Positions 45,401 through 52,463 of a DNA stretch of 54,188 nt are shown here, in pieces. Each line of letters begins with the position of its first letter. Within the stretch, counting starts at the first letter, position 1. The stretch is from Candidatus Woesearchaeota archaeon. GTDB taxonomy: Archaea > Nanobdellota > Nanobdellia > Woesearchaeales > UBA11576. The stretch lies in contig JABJCP010000039.1 of the NCBI GenBank assembly GCA_018668595.1, positions 1 through 54,188 of the forward strand. Direction: 5' to 3'. The translations under genes were made by a program, and so were the position numbers. The notes beneath the pieces were generated by a model, which had not been told where the DNA came from, searched no databases, and saw nothing but the letters and a program-made list of their open reading frames with translations.

Positions 45401-45678
45401 ATACCATTCGAACTTCCATCTGCAACAACATATTTACCGCACTTTTCGAAACCATCAGGACGTTCTAAACTCCGACAAAGTGCAACCCATACAGCATCAA
45501 CTTGTTCAGAAGGAATAATGTTAGAAGCCCAACCCTCCCCTAATAAATATTCTTCTTGATTTGGTTCATCTTCACCATCAGGAGTCGATTCACCATCATA
45601 ACCAAAAACAAAACTAGAACACATCACAATTAAAACTAATAGAAATACAAAAAACCTCTTTTTTGAAAAATAATGCAT
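42487..45678 (-). CDS. Secreted surface protein (1063 aa), MopE-like, ending abruptly at a carbohydrate-binding-module start
   Basis: Signal peptide (about residues 7-26). Residues ~110-210 hold the unrecognised SSH module (NLFISSHGNPKGEYSED) also seen in the 1717-aa protein. Residues ~465-555 carry MopE-type motifs (CDQDGDGYDG, YDCNDTNPFMNPGN, GIDNDCDGSVD). A jelly-roll-like carbohydrate-binding-type region follows (~640-770, FLEFYIWFDANF, WLHVRIPLDLI). The last residues NLISNPSFEE are the usual opening of a CBM4/9-like domain that is then missing because of a stop codon. It is the first gene of the giant block after a 178-base gap with inverted repeats. No membrane anchor. Exact function unknown; a surface or secreted binding protein. 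Confidence 0.68.
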   Translation of the reverse strand: MHYFSKKRFFVFLLVLIVMCSSFVFGYDGESTPDGEDEPNQEEYLLGEGWASNIIPSEQVDAVWVALCRSLERPDGFEKCGKYVVADGSSNGISTTFSLDWFNSNEDIYDLFDLSSNEKKNKLIHAISFRLTQHPFKLSSSENLFISSHGNPKGEYSEDTVLDSIKSFYETELNGGQFFNWDLFEANAPHAGEDNAMVYVDILNRENCTDLADYNQQFCEGVDLVDPNVGIEVSGHGNPGLGGCNPSEWLKKEDPNYRNYGRDWSDDKKSDSFKKDNPIVSDCCGNDPEDIGALKSGGDDPTENQILCLKESFNSEGDSVTGDHYVWLTASDTDVAFNIRTINKSYEGKDYIYDTLAYGGTKGNWFICDTGFDNGNLDEFYEFSTPDSDDSWKEGSGPLIKEYEFLPKITGGPSFGITTGLGGDAELGVSNVGTGLDGDLDGKSATALKDIDDFGHDGSVVGTASATPCDQDGDGYDGRYTANDKLAQDSALIEGAIPFIYDSQCPSPIPKGGYDCNDTNPFMNPGNVDWCGDGIDNDCDGSVDLEGAGCQNIHANLSSGNFTDAMLIPRFMCINEDDKGSFVECGGIDLTDSKNGFPTGRRVGSAVKTIFEFVKWSDSPACGNRSNCVLEYKAKSPHADSADLINNPPYFLIFPKNQWDVEISDWSDYEFLEFYIWFDANFVQDIFIGELIDPNSEFKLGNYKRLFQDSIVKYVVNEPQLRKWLHVRIPLDLISDKSKIDAFALLSYPVDIAASGNLFKSNGIDYSNRIGIDKFYLKQNKVNNYFCTGTFPTSTWIDDLDEKDTKDPNLFGPYPQGKVACDSMPGFKWTGTQCCGDDTGQDTNTTKFGEMTDKETYVDVEGACFNGKPVLPNSSFTIIKFGIEESVEYNGNFTNLCTNQTCNYYIPPDLGLKITNPHSDSYSLSVYGDTPPPHLVGNKSYTREPYSSLQAEGIKSKPLPFKIQYTNQNFHTCNAEPYFFDLTSSLSKTSDDVEIIIKENNHISNKTEPTCEVLGEYFCDINSGWSHDGLYNYSSNGMLAVPPSHRNITKNVINLISNPSFEE

Positions 45679-45755
45679 AGTTATTAAACCCGCTTACTGA
45701 ATTTTCTATAAAAATTTATTTGTTATTATATTTAATATAAAAGCAATATTATAAA

Positions 45756-45789
45756 TTAAGAAATTTTTATATTTATAAATGTTTCTTAA
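45756..45789. promoter_or_regulatory. Inverted repeat flanking a TATA-like sequence
   Basis: TTAAGAAA (45756-45763) and TTTCTTAA (45782-45789) flank an 18-base core containing TTTATAAAT. It lies between the DUF483 gene and the 1063-aa gene, about 80-110 bases upstream of the latter. Candidate promoter/operator for the giant surface-protein block; weak, because the region is almost pure A/T. Confidence 0.3.
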
Positions 45790-45857
45790 AAAAAAAGAAT
45801 AATGTGAAATATTTGGTCGTGGTTAATTTTGGTTGGATAAACTAAAAGTCTAATTTT

Positions 45858-46754
45858 TTAATTAAACAAAAATATTCTTGAACAATTTTTTTGTTTAGAA
45901 TTTTCTTTTGCAATTATATCAAATTCTTGAGAAAAATCTTTCAAGTTTAGTTTCTGATTTTTGTTATTTTGTAAAAAATCAAAAATAGAATTATTATTTG
46001 AATTAATTGACTTTGAAAATAAGTTATTATACTCTAAACTAGTTATACTGCTAAATAGATTACTGGAAAAATCAGATGAATAATAAATTCCCGAATCTGT
46101 ATAAAAAACACAAGACTTCAAATGCTTTTCAAAAGAAGAAGCCAGATCAGGATTAAATGTTTTTATGAAGCTCGATCTTTCTTTTGCAATTCTCAAAGAG
46201 TTTGGACAATCTAAGCTGCACGGAAAATGACTCAATAAAGAAATATCAAATGATCTTAGAGAATAATTATTATAAAAATTAAAAAACTGGTTTGATAAAG
46301 AATAAAAAAAAGTAAAATCCATATTTGATAATCTTGCTTCTGACTCATTATTTGAGAAAAAATTGCAACAACATGAAGGATAACCTAAAAGTTTGCCGAA
46401 CGCACTGCTGTTTTTTTCGTTTTGAAACTGTTTAGCTTTTTCAATAATTTCTTGGTCTTTTGAAATGTAAACGTGGAAACTTCCTTTGGTGTTAATTTCA
46501 AAATTTAGAGGAACTCTTTTGTATGATTCTGAAAAATTACGATTTGAAACCGGCACTACTTTATAATCAGATAAACCTAATTCTAGCTTGTTCTTATCAC
46601 AAAAATTCTTCAATAAAATTAATTTATCTTGAGATAAAGTAATTCTACAACAAGGCTTTAAATCATTTAAAACATACAAAATATCTAGAACAGATAGATT
46701 TGAATTTAATAAAAAAAATAGAATATCAAATGCTTTTTTAAAGTCGACCATCAT
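45858..46754 (-). CDS. DUF483-family protein
   Basis: 298 aa. The signature features of the archaeal DUF483 family are present: LGYPSCCCNFF in the middle (about residues 120-130) and HFPCSLDCPNSL (about 185-196), giving a likely metal-binding cysteine set, plus KPCCRI near residue 33. The biochemical role of DUF483 is not established to my knowledge. The gene is divergent from the plus-strand 308-aa gene, with start codons 53 bases apart, so the two may share a control region. The neighbour also carries a KPCC motif. The C-terminal ~90 residues are Asn/Ser-rich and lack family motifs. Translation starts at one of two adjacent ATGs. Confidence 0.75.
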   Translation of the reverse strand: MMVDFKKAFDILFFLLNSNLSVLDILYVLNDLKPCCRITLSQDKLILLKNFCDKNKLELGLSDYKVVPVSNRNFSESYKRVPLNFEINTKGSFHVYISKDQEIIEKAKQFQNEKNSSAFGKLLGYPSCCCNFFSNNESEARLSNMDFTFFYSLSNQFFNFYNNYSLRSFDISLLSHFPCSLDCPNSLRIAKERSSFIKTFNPDLASSFEKHLKSCVFYTDSGIYYSSDFSSNLFSSITSLEYNNLFSKSINSNNNSIFDFLQNNKNQKLNLKDFSQEFDIIAKENSKQKNCSRIFLFN

Positions 46755-46774
46755 ATCCTTGATTAATTTGCAAA

Positions 46775-46782
46775 TATTTAAG
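46775..46782 (+). promoter_or_regulatory. TATA-box candidate for the plus-strand modification locus
   Basis: TATTTAAG is centred about 29 bases upstream of the ATG of the 308-aa gene, and no ribosome binding site precedes that ATG. This spacing fits a leaderless archaeal transcript starting at or next to the start codon. Confidence 0.4.
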
Positions 46783-46807
46783 AATTATTGTTAATTACAC
46801 ACATAAT

Positions 46808-47734
46808 ATGCCTGAAATAGAAAAAAATAATGATGAAAATGAGAAATTAGCTAATTTATTCACTAAAGAAATATTCTGCGATTCAGACTCAGAAGAATTT
46901 TTTGACTACTGTCATTACAGATATAAACCTTGTTGTGATTTTTTAGGAAAGCTAAGGTCGATTAATTTACTCAATGAATCGCTAAATAAATTTCTTAATA
47001 AACACTTAGTTGAAAAAAATTTAAAGATAATTAAAAAAATTCAAACAGAACTAGGAATAAAAAAAACAGTATGGGGAATAAAAAAACTAGGCTCAAAAAT
47101 AGCATGGGAATATTATTTTTATAACTATCAAAAAAAAAATGCTCTTATTAAATTTGAAAATGTTATTAAAACAGTTTCACCTGAAATTCTATTTAATGGA
47201 AGTCTAAATGAAAACATACCTTATTTTATGTTTTCAATCGATATATCTAAAGAAATTTTAGAATCTGGAAAAATCGATTGCGCACATATTTATCTGAATC
47301 CTCCAAGCAATAGACCTGCAGGAATAAGTTACATATTAACTGAAAACAAAACTGAAATGGAAAATATTTACCACTTCTATAATCCTAAAAAAGAACTGAA
47401 TGAATTATATAATAAGATACGAAAAAGCGCTTTTGTTGACTTAGAAAAAATAGAATTAAAAGAAATACTATGGCCTGAACTTACTGACTGCAAAAGTATT
47501 TGTATTGCAAACAAAAAAGAAACTGACTGCATATATTATTCAGGAATAGACTATGAACAATTTATTTACTTTTTAGAACGACTTGAATATCCCTTAGAAC
47601 TCGTTGAATATATAAAATCTAATTCTGATAGATTGAATCATTTACAATATGATGTTGGATTTGATTACTGCTTTGAAAAAGAAGGAACAGAAAAATTAAA
47701 AATTATAAAAAGTGGATATTATGGAATTTTCTGA
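46808..47734 (+). CDS. Unrecognised protein, possible ABBA-type fold, coupled to the methylthiotransferase/prenyltransferase gene
   Basis: 308 aa, cytosolic, no TM. I cannot name the family. Visible motifs: a Cys-rich N-terminal patch (FDYCHYRYKPCCDFLGKLR, about residues 36-54), WGIKKLGSKIAWEYYFYNYQ, FMFSIDISKEIL, ICIANKKETDCIYYSGIDYE, and a strongly patterned C-terminus (HLQYDVGFDYCFEKEG, then KSGYYGIF). The alternation of strands and helices, and segments like VGFDYCFEKEG, recall ABBA prenyltransferase barrels such as the one at the end of the next protein. This is a pattern impression only. The gene overlaps the next by about 14 bases (or 23 if the GTG start is used), which suggests translational coupling and a shared complex or pathway. 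A TATA candidate lies at 46775. Confidence 0.6.
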   Translation: MPEIEKNNDENEKLANLFTKEIFCDSDSEEFFDYCHYRYKPCCDFLGKLRSINLLNESLNKFLNKHLVEKNLKIIKKIQTELGIKKTVWGIKKLGSKIAWEYYFYNYQKKNALIKFENVIKTVSPEILFNGSLNENIPYFMFSIDISKEILESGKIDCAHIYLNPPSNRPAGISYILTENKTEMENIYHFYNPKKELNELYNKIRKSAFVDLEKIELKEILWPELTDCKSICIANKKETDCIYYSGIDYEQFIYFLERLEYPLELVEYIKSNSDRLNHLQYDVGFDYCFEKEGTEKLKIIKSGYYGIF

Positions 47735-50729
47735 TAAAAACTGCAAGAACTTTGCAAAAATAAAATTTTATTTAGAAACTATAGAATGCTGTCCCTCGAG
47801 AACTTTAGATGCTGAGCAAATAAAAAATTATTTTATAGAAAATAAATGTGAACAAGTTTTGAATCCAGAAATAGCAGATGTTATTATAATAAATACTTGC
47901 GCTAATTTAGAACAAGATGAAAATTTATACTTAAAAAAAATAGAGAAATATAAAAAAATAATTTATAAAAAACCAGATAAGAAAATCATAGTTACTGGCT
48001 GCTTAAAAGGCGTTCGTTCAGATATCTGTATTGACAATGAAAATTTATACTATTTAGGACCATCTGAAATTGAAAAAATAGACTCATTATTTCCTGAATT
48101 TAAAAAATTTAATACTATATGTTACTCGGGAGAGTGCATAAATATATTTGACAAATACGGATTTGTTAATTTCAAAAAACCTCAAGAAAATAAGGATAAA
48201 TGGTTTGTAGAAACATCCAGCGGATGTGATAAACAAATTCATTGTAGCTATTGTACAATTTGGAAAGGAATTGGCGCGTTCAAAAGCAAACCTCTTAAAC
48301 AATGTATTGAAGAAATAAAAATAGGAATTAAAAAAGGACACAAAACAATACATTTGGTTGATTATGGAGCATATGGTATAGATATAGGTTCAAGTTTCCC
48401 TGAACTATTAAACTTGATTTGTGAAATAGAAGAAATCGAAAACATTGTTCTCCAAGGAGTTAATGTGTATTGGTTGATTAAATATATTACTGAACTCGAA
48501 GCAATTGTTAAAACCGGTAAGATAAAAACAATAAGGTGCGCTCACCAGTCTGGAAGTGATCGAATACTCGAACTGATGAACAGAAGATATTCTGCTGAAG
48601 ACAGTACTACAGTGGTTAAAAGATTAAAGCAATCATATCCTGCTTTGAATGTGATAACTCAAATTATCGTTGGTTTTCCTACTGAAACTGAAGAAGATTT
48701 TAAAGAAACTCTTAATCTAATTAAAGAAGCAAAAATCGATTATGTAGATGGCCCATTTTTATTTAGTCCAAGAAAAGGAACTCATGCATATGAATATGAA
48801 AAAAAAGGAAAAATATCTGACTCAGTTAAAACCGATCGTAAAAAAAGAATTGGAAATCTCATCAAAAAAATTAGAAACGTAAATGCGTATGGAAAAAGTG
48901 ATAATGTAGAAATTGTTGATATCGAAAAAATTGAAAAGGAAGATATTGAAAATGGTTTAACTATTTTTATTGAATCAAAATGTAACTGCAAGTGTAGTTT
49001 TTGTATGCTAAAAAATGTTATGCCTGAATTAAAAACATTAAGTCTTCAAGAATTTAAAAAAACAGTAGATGATAAACTAACCGCGCTACAAGGAAAAAAA
49101 TACAAAAGAATAATTCTCTCAGGAGCAGAAATAAGCTTAAACAGTCAATTAAACGAAATGGCAGAATATTGTAGAAAAAAAGGATTTGAAAAAATACAAA
49201 TTCAAACAAATGGAATTAAATTAAAGGATAAAGAATATTGTCTTGATTTGATTAATGCAGGTGTGAATGAATTTTTAATAACTCTTCTTGCAGATTCATC
49301 CGCTGTGCACGATCAGCTTACAAACATACTTGGCTCATTTGAAAAAACAATAAAAGGAATTCGAAATCTGGCTAGTGAGAATGTTACAATAGCAATAAAC
49401 ATAGTAATAACAAAACAAAATTATAAACTACTTGAAAAAATAGTAAAACTAGCAGTAAGCATCGGAGGCATAGATCAAATACATTTCTGGAATTACTGGC
49501 CTATGTCAAAAGACGATAAAGAAGATCATTTAGTTTCGGTTGTTAACCAGAAAAAATATTTAATAGATTCGATAAACTTATGTGATAATCAAGGCATATT
49601 GCCCATTGTAAGATACTACCCTGCATGCTTGATAAGTGAGAAAACACAAAACATATCTAATTGTCTTGCAGAAACATTAATAGATAAAACCTATTGGAAT
49701 GAATTTAAAGAAAATGAATTTAATTGCATTTATTCTGAAAACTGTGAATACTATTTACAAAAAAAATGCAAAGGATTTCCTTTAGCATACATTAAGAAAT
49801 TTGGGTGGGAAGAAAAAATAATTAAACCCTTAAAAATTGAAGATGGCCGAGAACACCAAACACAAAAAGTTCAGGATGAAGAAACAAGACAAAAAATAAA
49901 ATACTTAATGCATAAAAAGAAATTCCAAATTAAAGATGATCCTGTTTTAAAAAAATTTGAACTGTTAATGTCTAAGTCTAAAAAATATCATTTGGAATGT
50001 TCTTGTAAATTCTCGGAAGGTAAAATTTATCCTGTACGATTTAATATATGGTACAAAGATCAAAATCAAAAAGTTTTGAATTTGAATAACGCATTGCGAT
50101 TTATTAAAAAAATTTTTGAACTGGAAAATGTTAAAATAAATTATTCAATATTAAAACAAATAATGGATGAAAAATTTGATATCGAAAAAGTACATCAAAT
50201 TATTGTAGGTATTGACCTAAGATCAAACCGGGCAAAATCCAGACTTAAAATATGGTTTATCATAAAAAATCAATCTAAAAAAATAAAACAAGTATTAAAA
50301 ATAAGTAAAATAGATATAGATCAAAATAAAATTTTTTATGAAAACATGAAAACTGAACTTCTTTTTGGTATTGATTTTAGTTTTGATGGAACTACTAAAC
50401 TTAAAATTTATCCATTCATAAAAAATGAAGACTTACTAAATAAAAATGTAATGAAAACATTAGAAAATGAGTTTTCTGGAAAAATTATGAAATTAATTCA
50501 AAATAGTGATGGTTTTCATGTTTCATATAATAATAAAAATAAGGATATTCAAAGAATACTCCACCTAACAACATATAAATACGATTACTTCATAGATATA
50601 ATGAATAATAAAAAAATAGAAAAAATGAAAGAAATTATTTTGCAAGGGAAAAAATTAGGCAGTATGATCATATCTTTTCCTGAAGATGAAATAAATCAAG
50701 GAATCAATAATTTTAATATATACTATTAA
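47721..50729 (+). CDS. Three-domain enzyme: MiaB-like methylthiotransferase - radical SAM - LynF/TruF/PatF-like prenyltransferase
   Basis: 1002 aa from the ATG at 47721; a GTG at 47712 would add three residues. Residues 1-125 form a UPF0004-type domain with the auxiliary-cluster cysteines (C23/C24, C60 in INTCAN, C94 in VTGCLKG). Residues ~160-395 form a methylthiotransferase radical SAM core with C169, C175 and C178 (CX5CX2C instead of CX3CX2C), AHQSGSDRILELMNRRYS and QIIVGFPTETEEDF. A TRAM-like tail is absent. Residues ~415-700 hold a second radical SAM domain (CNCKCSFC, LSGAEISLNSQL), with cysteines FNCIYSENCEYYLQKKC downstream. Residues ~745-1002 align by eye with cyanobactin peptide prenyltransferases: HLECSCKF, VKINYSILKQIMDEKFD, VGIDLRSNRAKSRLKIW, FGIDFSFDGTTKLKIY, and a final NNFNIYY. 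Probably a peptide- or protein-modifying enzyme. Confidence 0.8.
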   Translation: MEFSDKNCKNFAKIKFYLETIECCPSRTLDAEQIKNYFIENKCEQVLNPEIADVIIINTCANLEQDENLYLKKIEKYKKIIYKKPDKKIIVTGCLKGVRSDICIDNENLYYLGPSEIEKIDSLFPEFKKFNTICYSGECINIFDKYGFVNFKKPQENKDKWFVETSSGCDKQIHCSYCTIWKGIGAFKSKPLKQCIEEIKIGIKKGHKTIHLVDYGAYGIDIGSSFPELLNLICEIEEIENIVLQGVNVYWLIKYITELEAIVKTGKIKTIRCAHQSGSDRILELMNRRYSAEDSTTVVKRLKQSYPALNVITQIIVGFPTETEEDFKETLNLIKEAKIDYVDGPFLFSPRKGTHAYEYEKKGKISDSVKTDRKKRIGNLIKKIRNVNAYGKSDNVEIVDIEKIEKEDIENGLTIFIESKCNCKCSFCMLKNVMPELKTLSLQEFKKTVDDKLTALQGKKYKRIILSGAEISLNSQLNEMAEYCRKKGFEKIQIQTNGIKLKDKEYCLDLINAGVNEFLITLLADSSAVHDQLTNILGSFEKTIKGIRNLASENVTIAINIVITKQNYKLLEKIVKLAVSIGGIDQIHFWNYWPMSKDDKEDHLVSVVNQKKYLIDSINLCDNQGILPIVRYYPACLISEKTQNISNCLAETLIDKTYWNEFKENEFNCIYSENCEYYLQKKCKGFPLAYIKKFGWEEKIIKPLKIEDGREHQTQKVQDEETRQKIKYLMHKKKFQIKDDPVLKKFELLMSKSKKYHLECSCKFSEGKIYPVRFNIWYKDQNQKVLNLNNALRFIKKIFELENVKINYSILKQIMDEKFDIEKVHQIIVGIDLRSNRAKSRLKIWFIIKNQSKKIKQVLKISKIDIDQNKIFYENMKTELLFGIDFSFDGTTKLKIYPFIKNEDLLNKNVMKTLENEFSGKIMKLIQNSDGFHVSYNNKNKDIQRILHLTTYKYDYFIDIMNNKKIEKMKEIILQGKKLGSMIISFPEDEINQGINNFNIYY

Positions 50730-50776
50730 AAGAGTTAATAACTGGATTGAATAATCAATAGAGATAATAATTAAAA

Positions 50777-51826
50777 ATGGAAATATACTTTTTTTTACCC
50801 ATAATATTAGCATTAGGAGTTTTAACTAGCTATGAGGATATTAAATTAGGTAAAATTAAAAATAAATATTTACTTATTGCAGCAGGAATTGGATTTGTAA
50901 TTCAATGTTTTTTAATATTATTCGAAATTATAACTGTTAAATATCTTTTAATTTCAATAATTTATACAATAATTTCATTAATTGTTGGCTTTGTTTTGTG
51001 GTATTATGGTATTTGGAATGCAGGAGATGCAAAATTACTAACCATATTAGTTTTTTTGACACCTCCCACTATATATAAAAATGTTACAACACAATTGCCA
51101 TTTATTGACTTATTTCTTAACTCGCTAATTCCAATCTTTATTTATTTATTGATAAATATGTTTATTAAATCAAGTAAAAAAGAAAAAATTGAAGCTGTGA
51201 AAGAAACATTAAATTTGAAAAATATTTTTTTTGCTGTTGTGACCATATTCAGCATTACCTGGATAAATCCATATTTATTTCCTTACCTCAAAATTCAACC
51301 AAATATAATAACAAACATGCTGCTAATTATTTTTGGATTTAAATTATTAGAAAAAATATTACAAGAAAATACACATGCGTTTTTAATTATGGTATCTATA
51401 TTTAGAGTGTTTCTCAATCAACAATATTTTATGACAAAAACATTCCTAATATCATTTATTACAATGATACTTCTATATATAATATTACTAGGATTTATAA
51501 GAAGGTTATCAGACGTATATTCTAACGAAGTCAATATATCGCAACTTAAATCTGGAATGATTTTAGGAGAAGGAATTTTGAAAAATGGCCTGAAAGCACC
51601 AATAAAACAATCATTAAGAGATACTTATATATTGACAAAAGCTACTGCTTTGAGTAAAACAGATGTGCAAAAAATAAAAAAATGGCATATGACGGGAAAA
51701 TTACATTTTAATAAAATTAAAGTAAACAAAACAATAGCATTTGCACCTCATCTTTTTTTGGGAACAATAATTACAATTAGCTGTCAAGGAAATATTTTGC
51801 TTTTTCTTCAAAAAGTTTTCTTATAA
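50777..51826 (+). CDS. Archaeal A24-family prepilin peptidase-like membrane protease
   Basis: 349 aa polytopic membrane protein. The first catalytic Asp is D21 in TSYEDIKLGKIKN at the end of TM1. The second is D84 in WNAGDAKLL, where the usual GxGD is NAGD, with Asn at the first Gly. It removes class III leader peptides from pilin/archaellin-like precursors at the cytoplasmic membrane face. About eight TM segments are predicted up to residue ~240. A soluble tail (LKSGMILGEGILKNG) follows, as in many archaeal A24 proteins, then a final hydrophobic stretch. It lies between the modification genes and the hxs-like genes, 47 bases after the former. The class III-type proteins at 16-25 kb are obvious candidate substrates, and so could be a peptide precursor of this locus. 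Confidence 0.8.
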   Translation: MEIYFFLPIILALGVLTSYEDIKLGKIKNKYLLIAAGIGFVIQCFLILFEIITVKYLLISIIYTIISLIVGFVLWYYGIWNAGDAKLLTILVFLTPPTIYKNVTTQLPFIDLFLNSLIPIFIYLLINMFIKSSKKEKIEAVKETLNLKNIFFAVVTIFSITWINPYLFPYLKIQPNIITNMLLIIFGFKLLEKILQENTHAFLIMVSIFRVFLNQQYFMTKTFLISFITMILLYIILLGFIRRLSDVYSNEVNISQLKSGMILGEGILKNGLKAPIKQSLRDTYILTKATALSKTDVQKIKKWHMTGKLHFNKIKVNKTIAFAPHLFLGTIITISCQGNILLFLQKVFL

Positions 51827-51868
51827 AACAATTTGAGAGCATAAATCAGTTAAAAACAACAACTAAGT

Positions 51869-51917
51869 CTTATAAACGATATAGAAAACAATAAATACTT
51901 CCAAAAAAAAGTATTTA
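51869..51917 (+). promoter_or_regulatory. Candidate promoter and operator of the hxs-like genes
   Basis: CTTATAAAC (51869-51877) is a good archaeal TATA candidate in the 112-base gap before hxsD. About 25 bases downstream, where transcription would begin, lies a perfect 9-bp inverted repeat, TAAATACTT (51892-51900) and AAGTATTTA (51909-51917), with an eight-base spacer. A regulator bound here could block initiation. This implies that the hxs-like genes form their own transcription unit. Confidence 0.45.
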
Positions 51918-51935
51918 ACTAGACCTATAAATAAA

Positions 51936-51941
51936 GAGGTG
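51936..51941 (+). promoter_or_regulatory. Ribosome binding site fixing the hxsD start
   Basis: GAGGTG lies six bases before the ATG at 51948. The GTG at 51939 that would lengthen the frame is part of this site, so the ATG is chosen. Confidence 0.7.
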
Positions 51942-51947
51942 GTTGAC

Positions 51948-52382
51948 ATGGAAACAAACGAACAAATAGAATATTCTCAAAATACAGCAGTATTAAAACT
52001 CAATCCTATAATATACCCCATAGGCATACTTTATTCTGCAGCGTACATTATGATTGATAAAGCATTTATAATGTTTGATGGAGATCCAGATAAAGAAATT
52101 ATTGTAAAAATAGAATCAAAAAAATCTGATGATGATATAAACCAAATTGTGCAAGAATTTAATGATGAAATACTAACTTATGGAGTCTACAACATACAAA
52201 GTGAAAAAAATAAAGACTTACGAGAAATTATAATGAAAAGAGTTCTTATTACAAATGAAGTTATTGAATGTATGAAAGAGTTAAAACAAGAATTTGTTAT
52301 GAATAATATTTCTAAAGAAGACAAAGAACAAGAAATATTTAAACCATGGGAAGAGAATGAAGAAAATAAGCAACAGGAATAA
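51948..52382 (+). CDS. hxsD: HxsD, His-Xaa-Ser system protein
   Basis: 144 aa. It matches the HxsD family of the His-Xaa-Ser (Hxs) modification system: an N-terminal YPIGILYSAAY motif (residues 23-33), DKAFIMFDGDPD, a strand IIVKIESK, then EFNDEILTYGV and the trailing LREIIMKRVL (91-100). The last two correspond to the F-N-x-L and LRE signature of the family. The C-terminal ~35 residues are an acidic tail beyond the usual end. HxsD is a small partner of the radical SAM maturases HxsB and HxsC and may act like a PqqD/RRE-type recognition protein; its exact role is not established. It lies two genes upstream of hxsB, as expected for the system. Hxs systems are best known from bacteria, so finding one here points to transfer or an underexplored archaeal branch. 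Confidence 0.78.
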   Translation: METNEQIEYSQNTAVLKLNPIIYPIGILYSAAYIMIDKAFIMFDGDPDKEIIVKIESKKSDDDINQIVQEFNDEILTYGVYNIQSEKNKDLREIIMKRVLITNEVIECMKELKQEFVMNNISKEDKEQEIFKPWEENEENKQQE

Positions 52383-52383
52383 T

Positions 52384-52398
52384 ATTAGACAGTAAAAA
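52384..52398 (+). repeat. 15-base spacer repeat, copy 1
   Basis: ATTAGACAGTAAAAA starts one base after the hxsD stop codon. A near copy, ATTAAACAGTAAAAA (one mismatch), lies at 54051-54065, three bases after the hxsB stop. Both introduce an A-rich spacer of about 30-60 bases before the next gene. Possible shared regulatory or processing site. Confidence 0.45.
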
Positions 52399-52463
52399 TA
52401 AAAACAAATCAAGAACAATAACAAAAAAGTAAAAAAAAATGAATTTGTATAAGAAATAAAAAA

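Noticed and set aside
51939-52382. HxsD start at the GTG at 51939
   Set aside because: The GTG is part of the GAGGTG ribosome binding site that correctly spaces the ATG at 51948.
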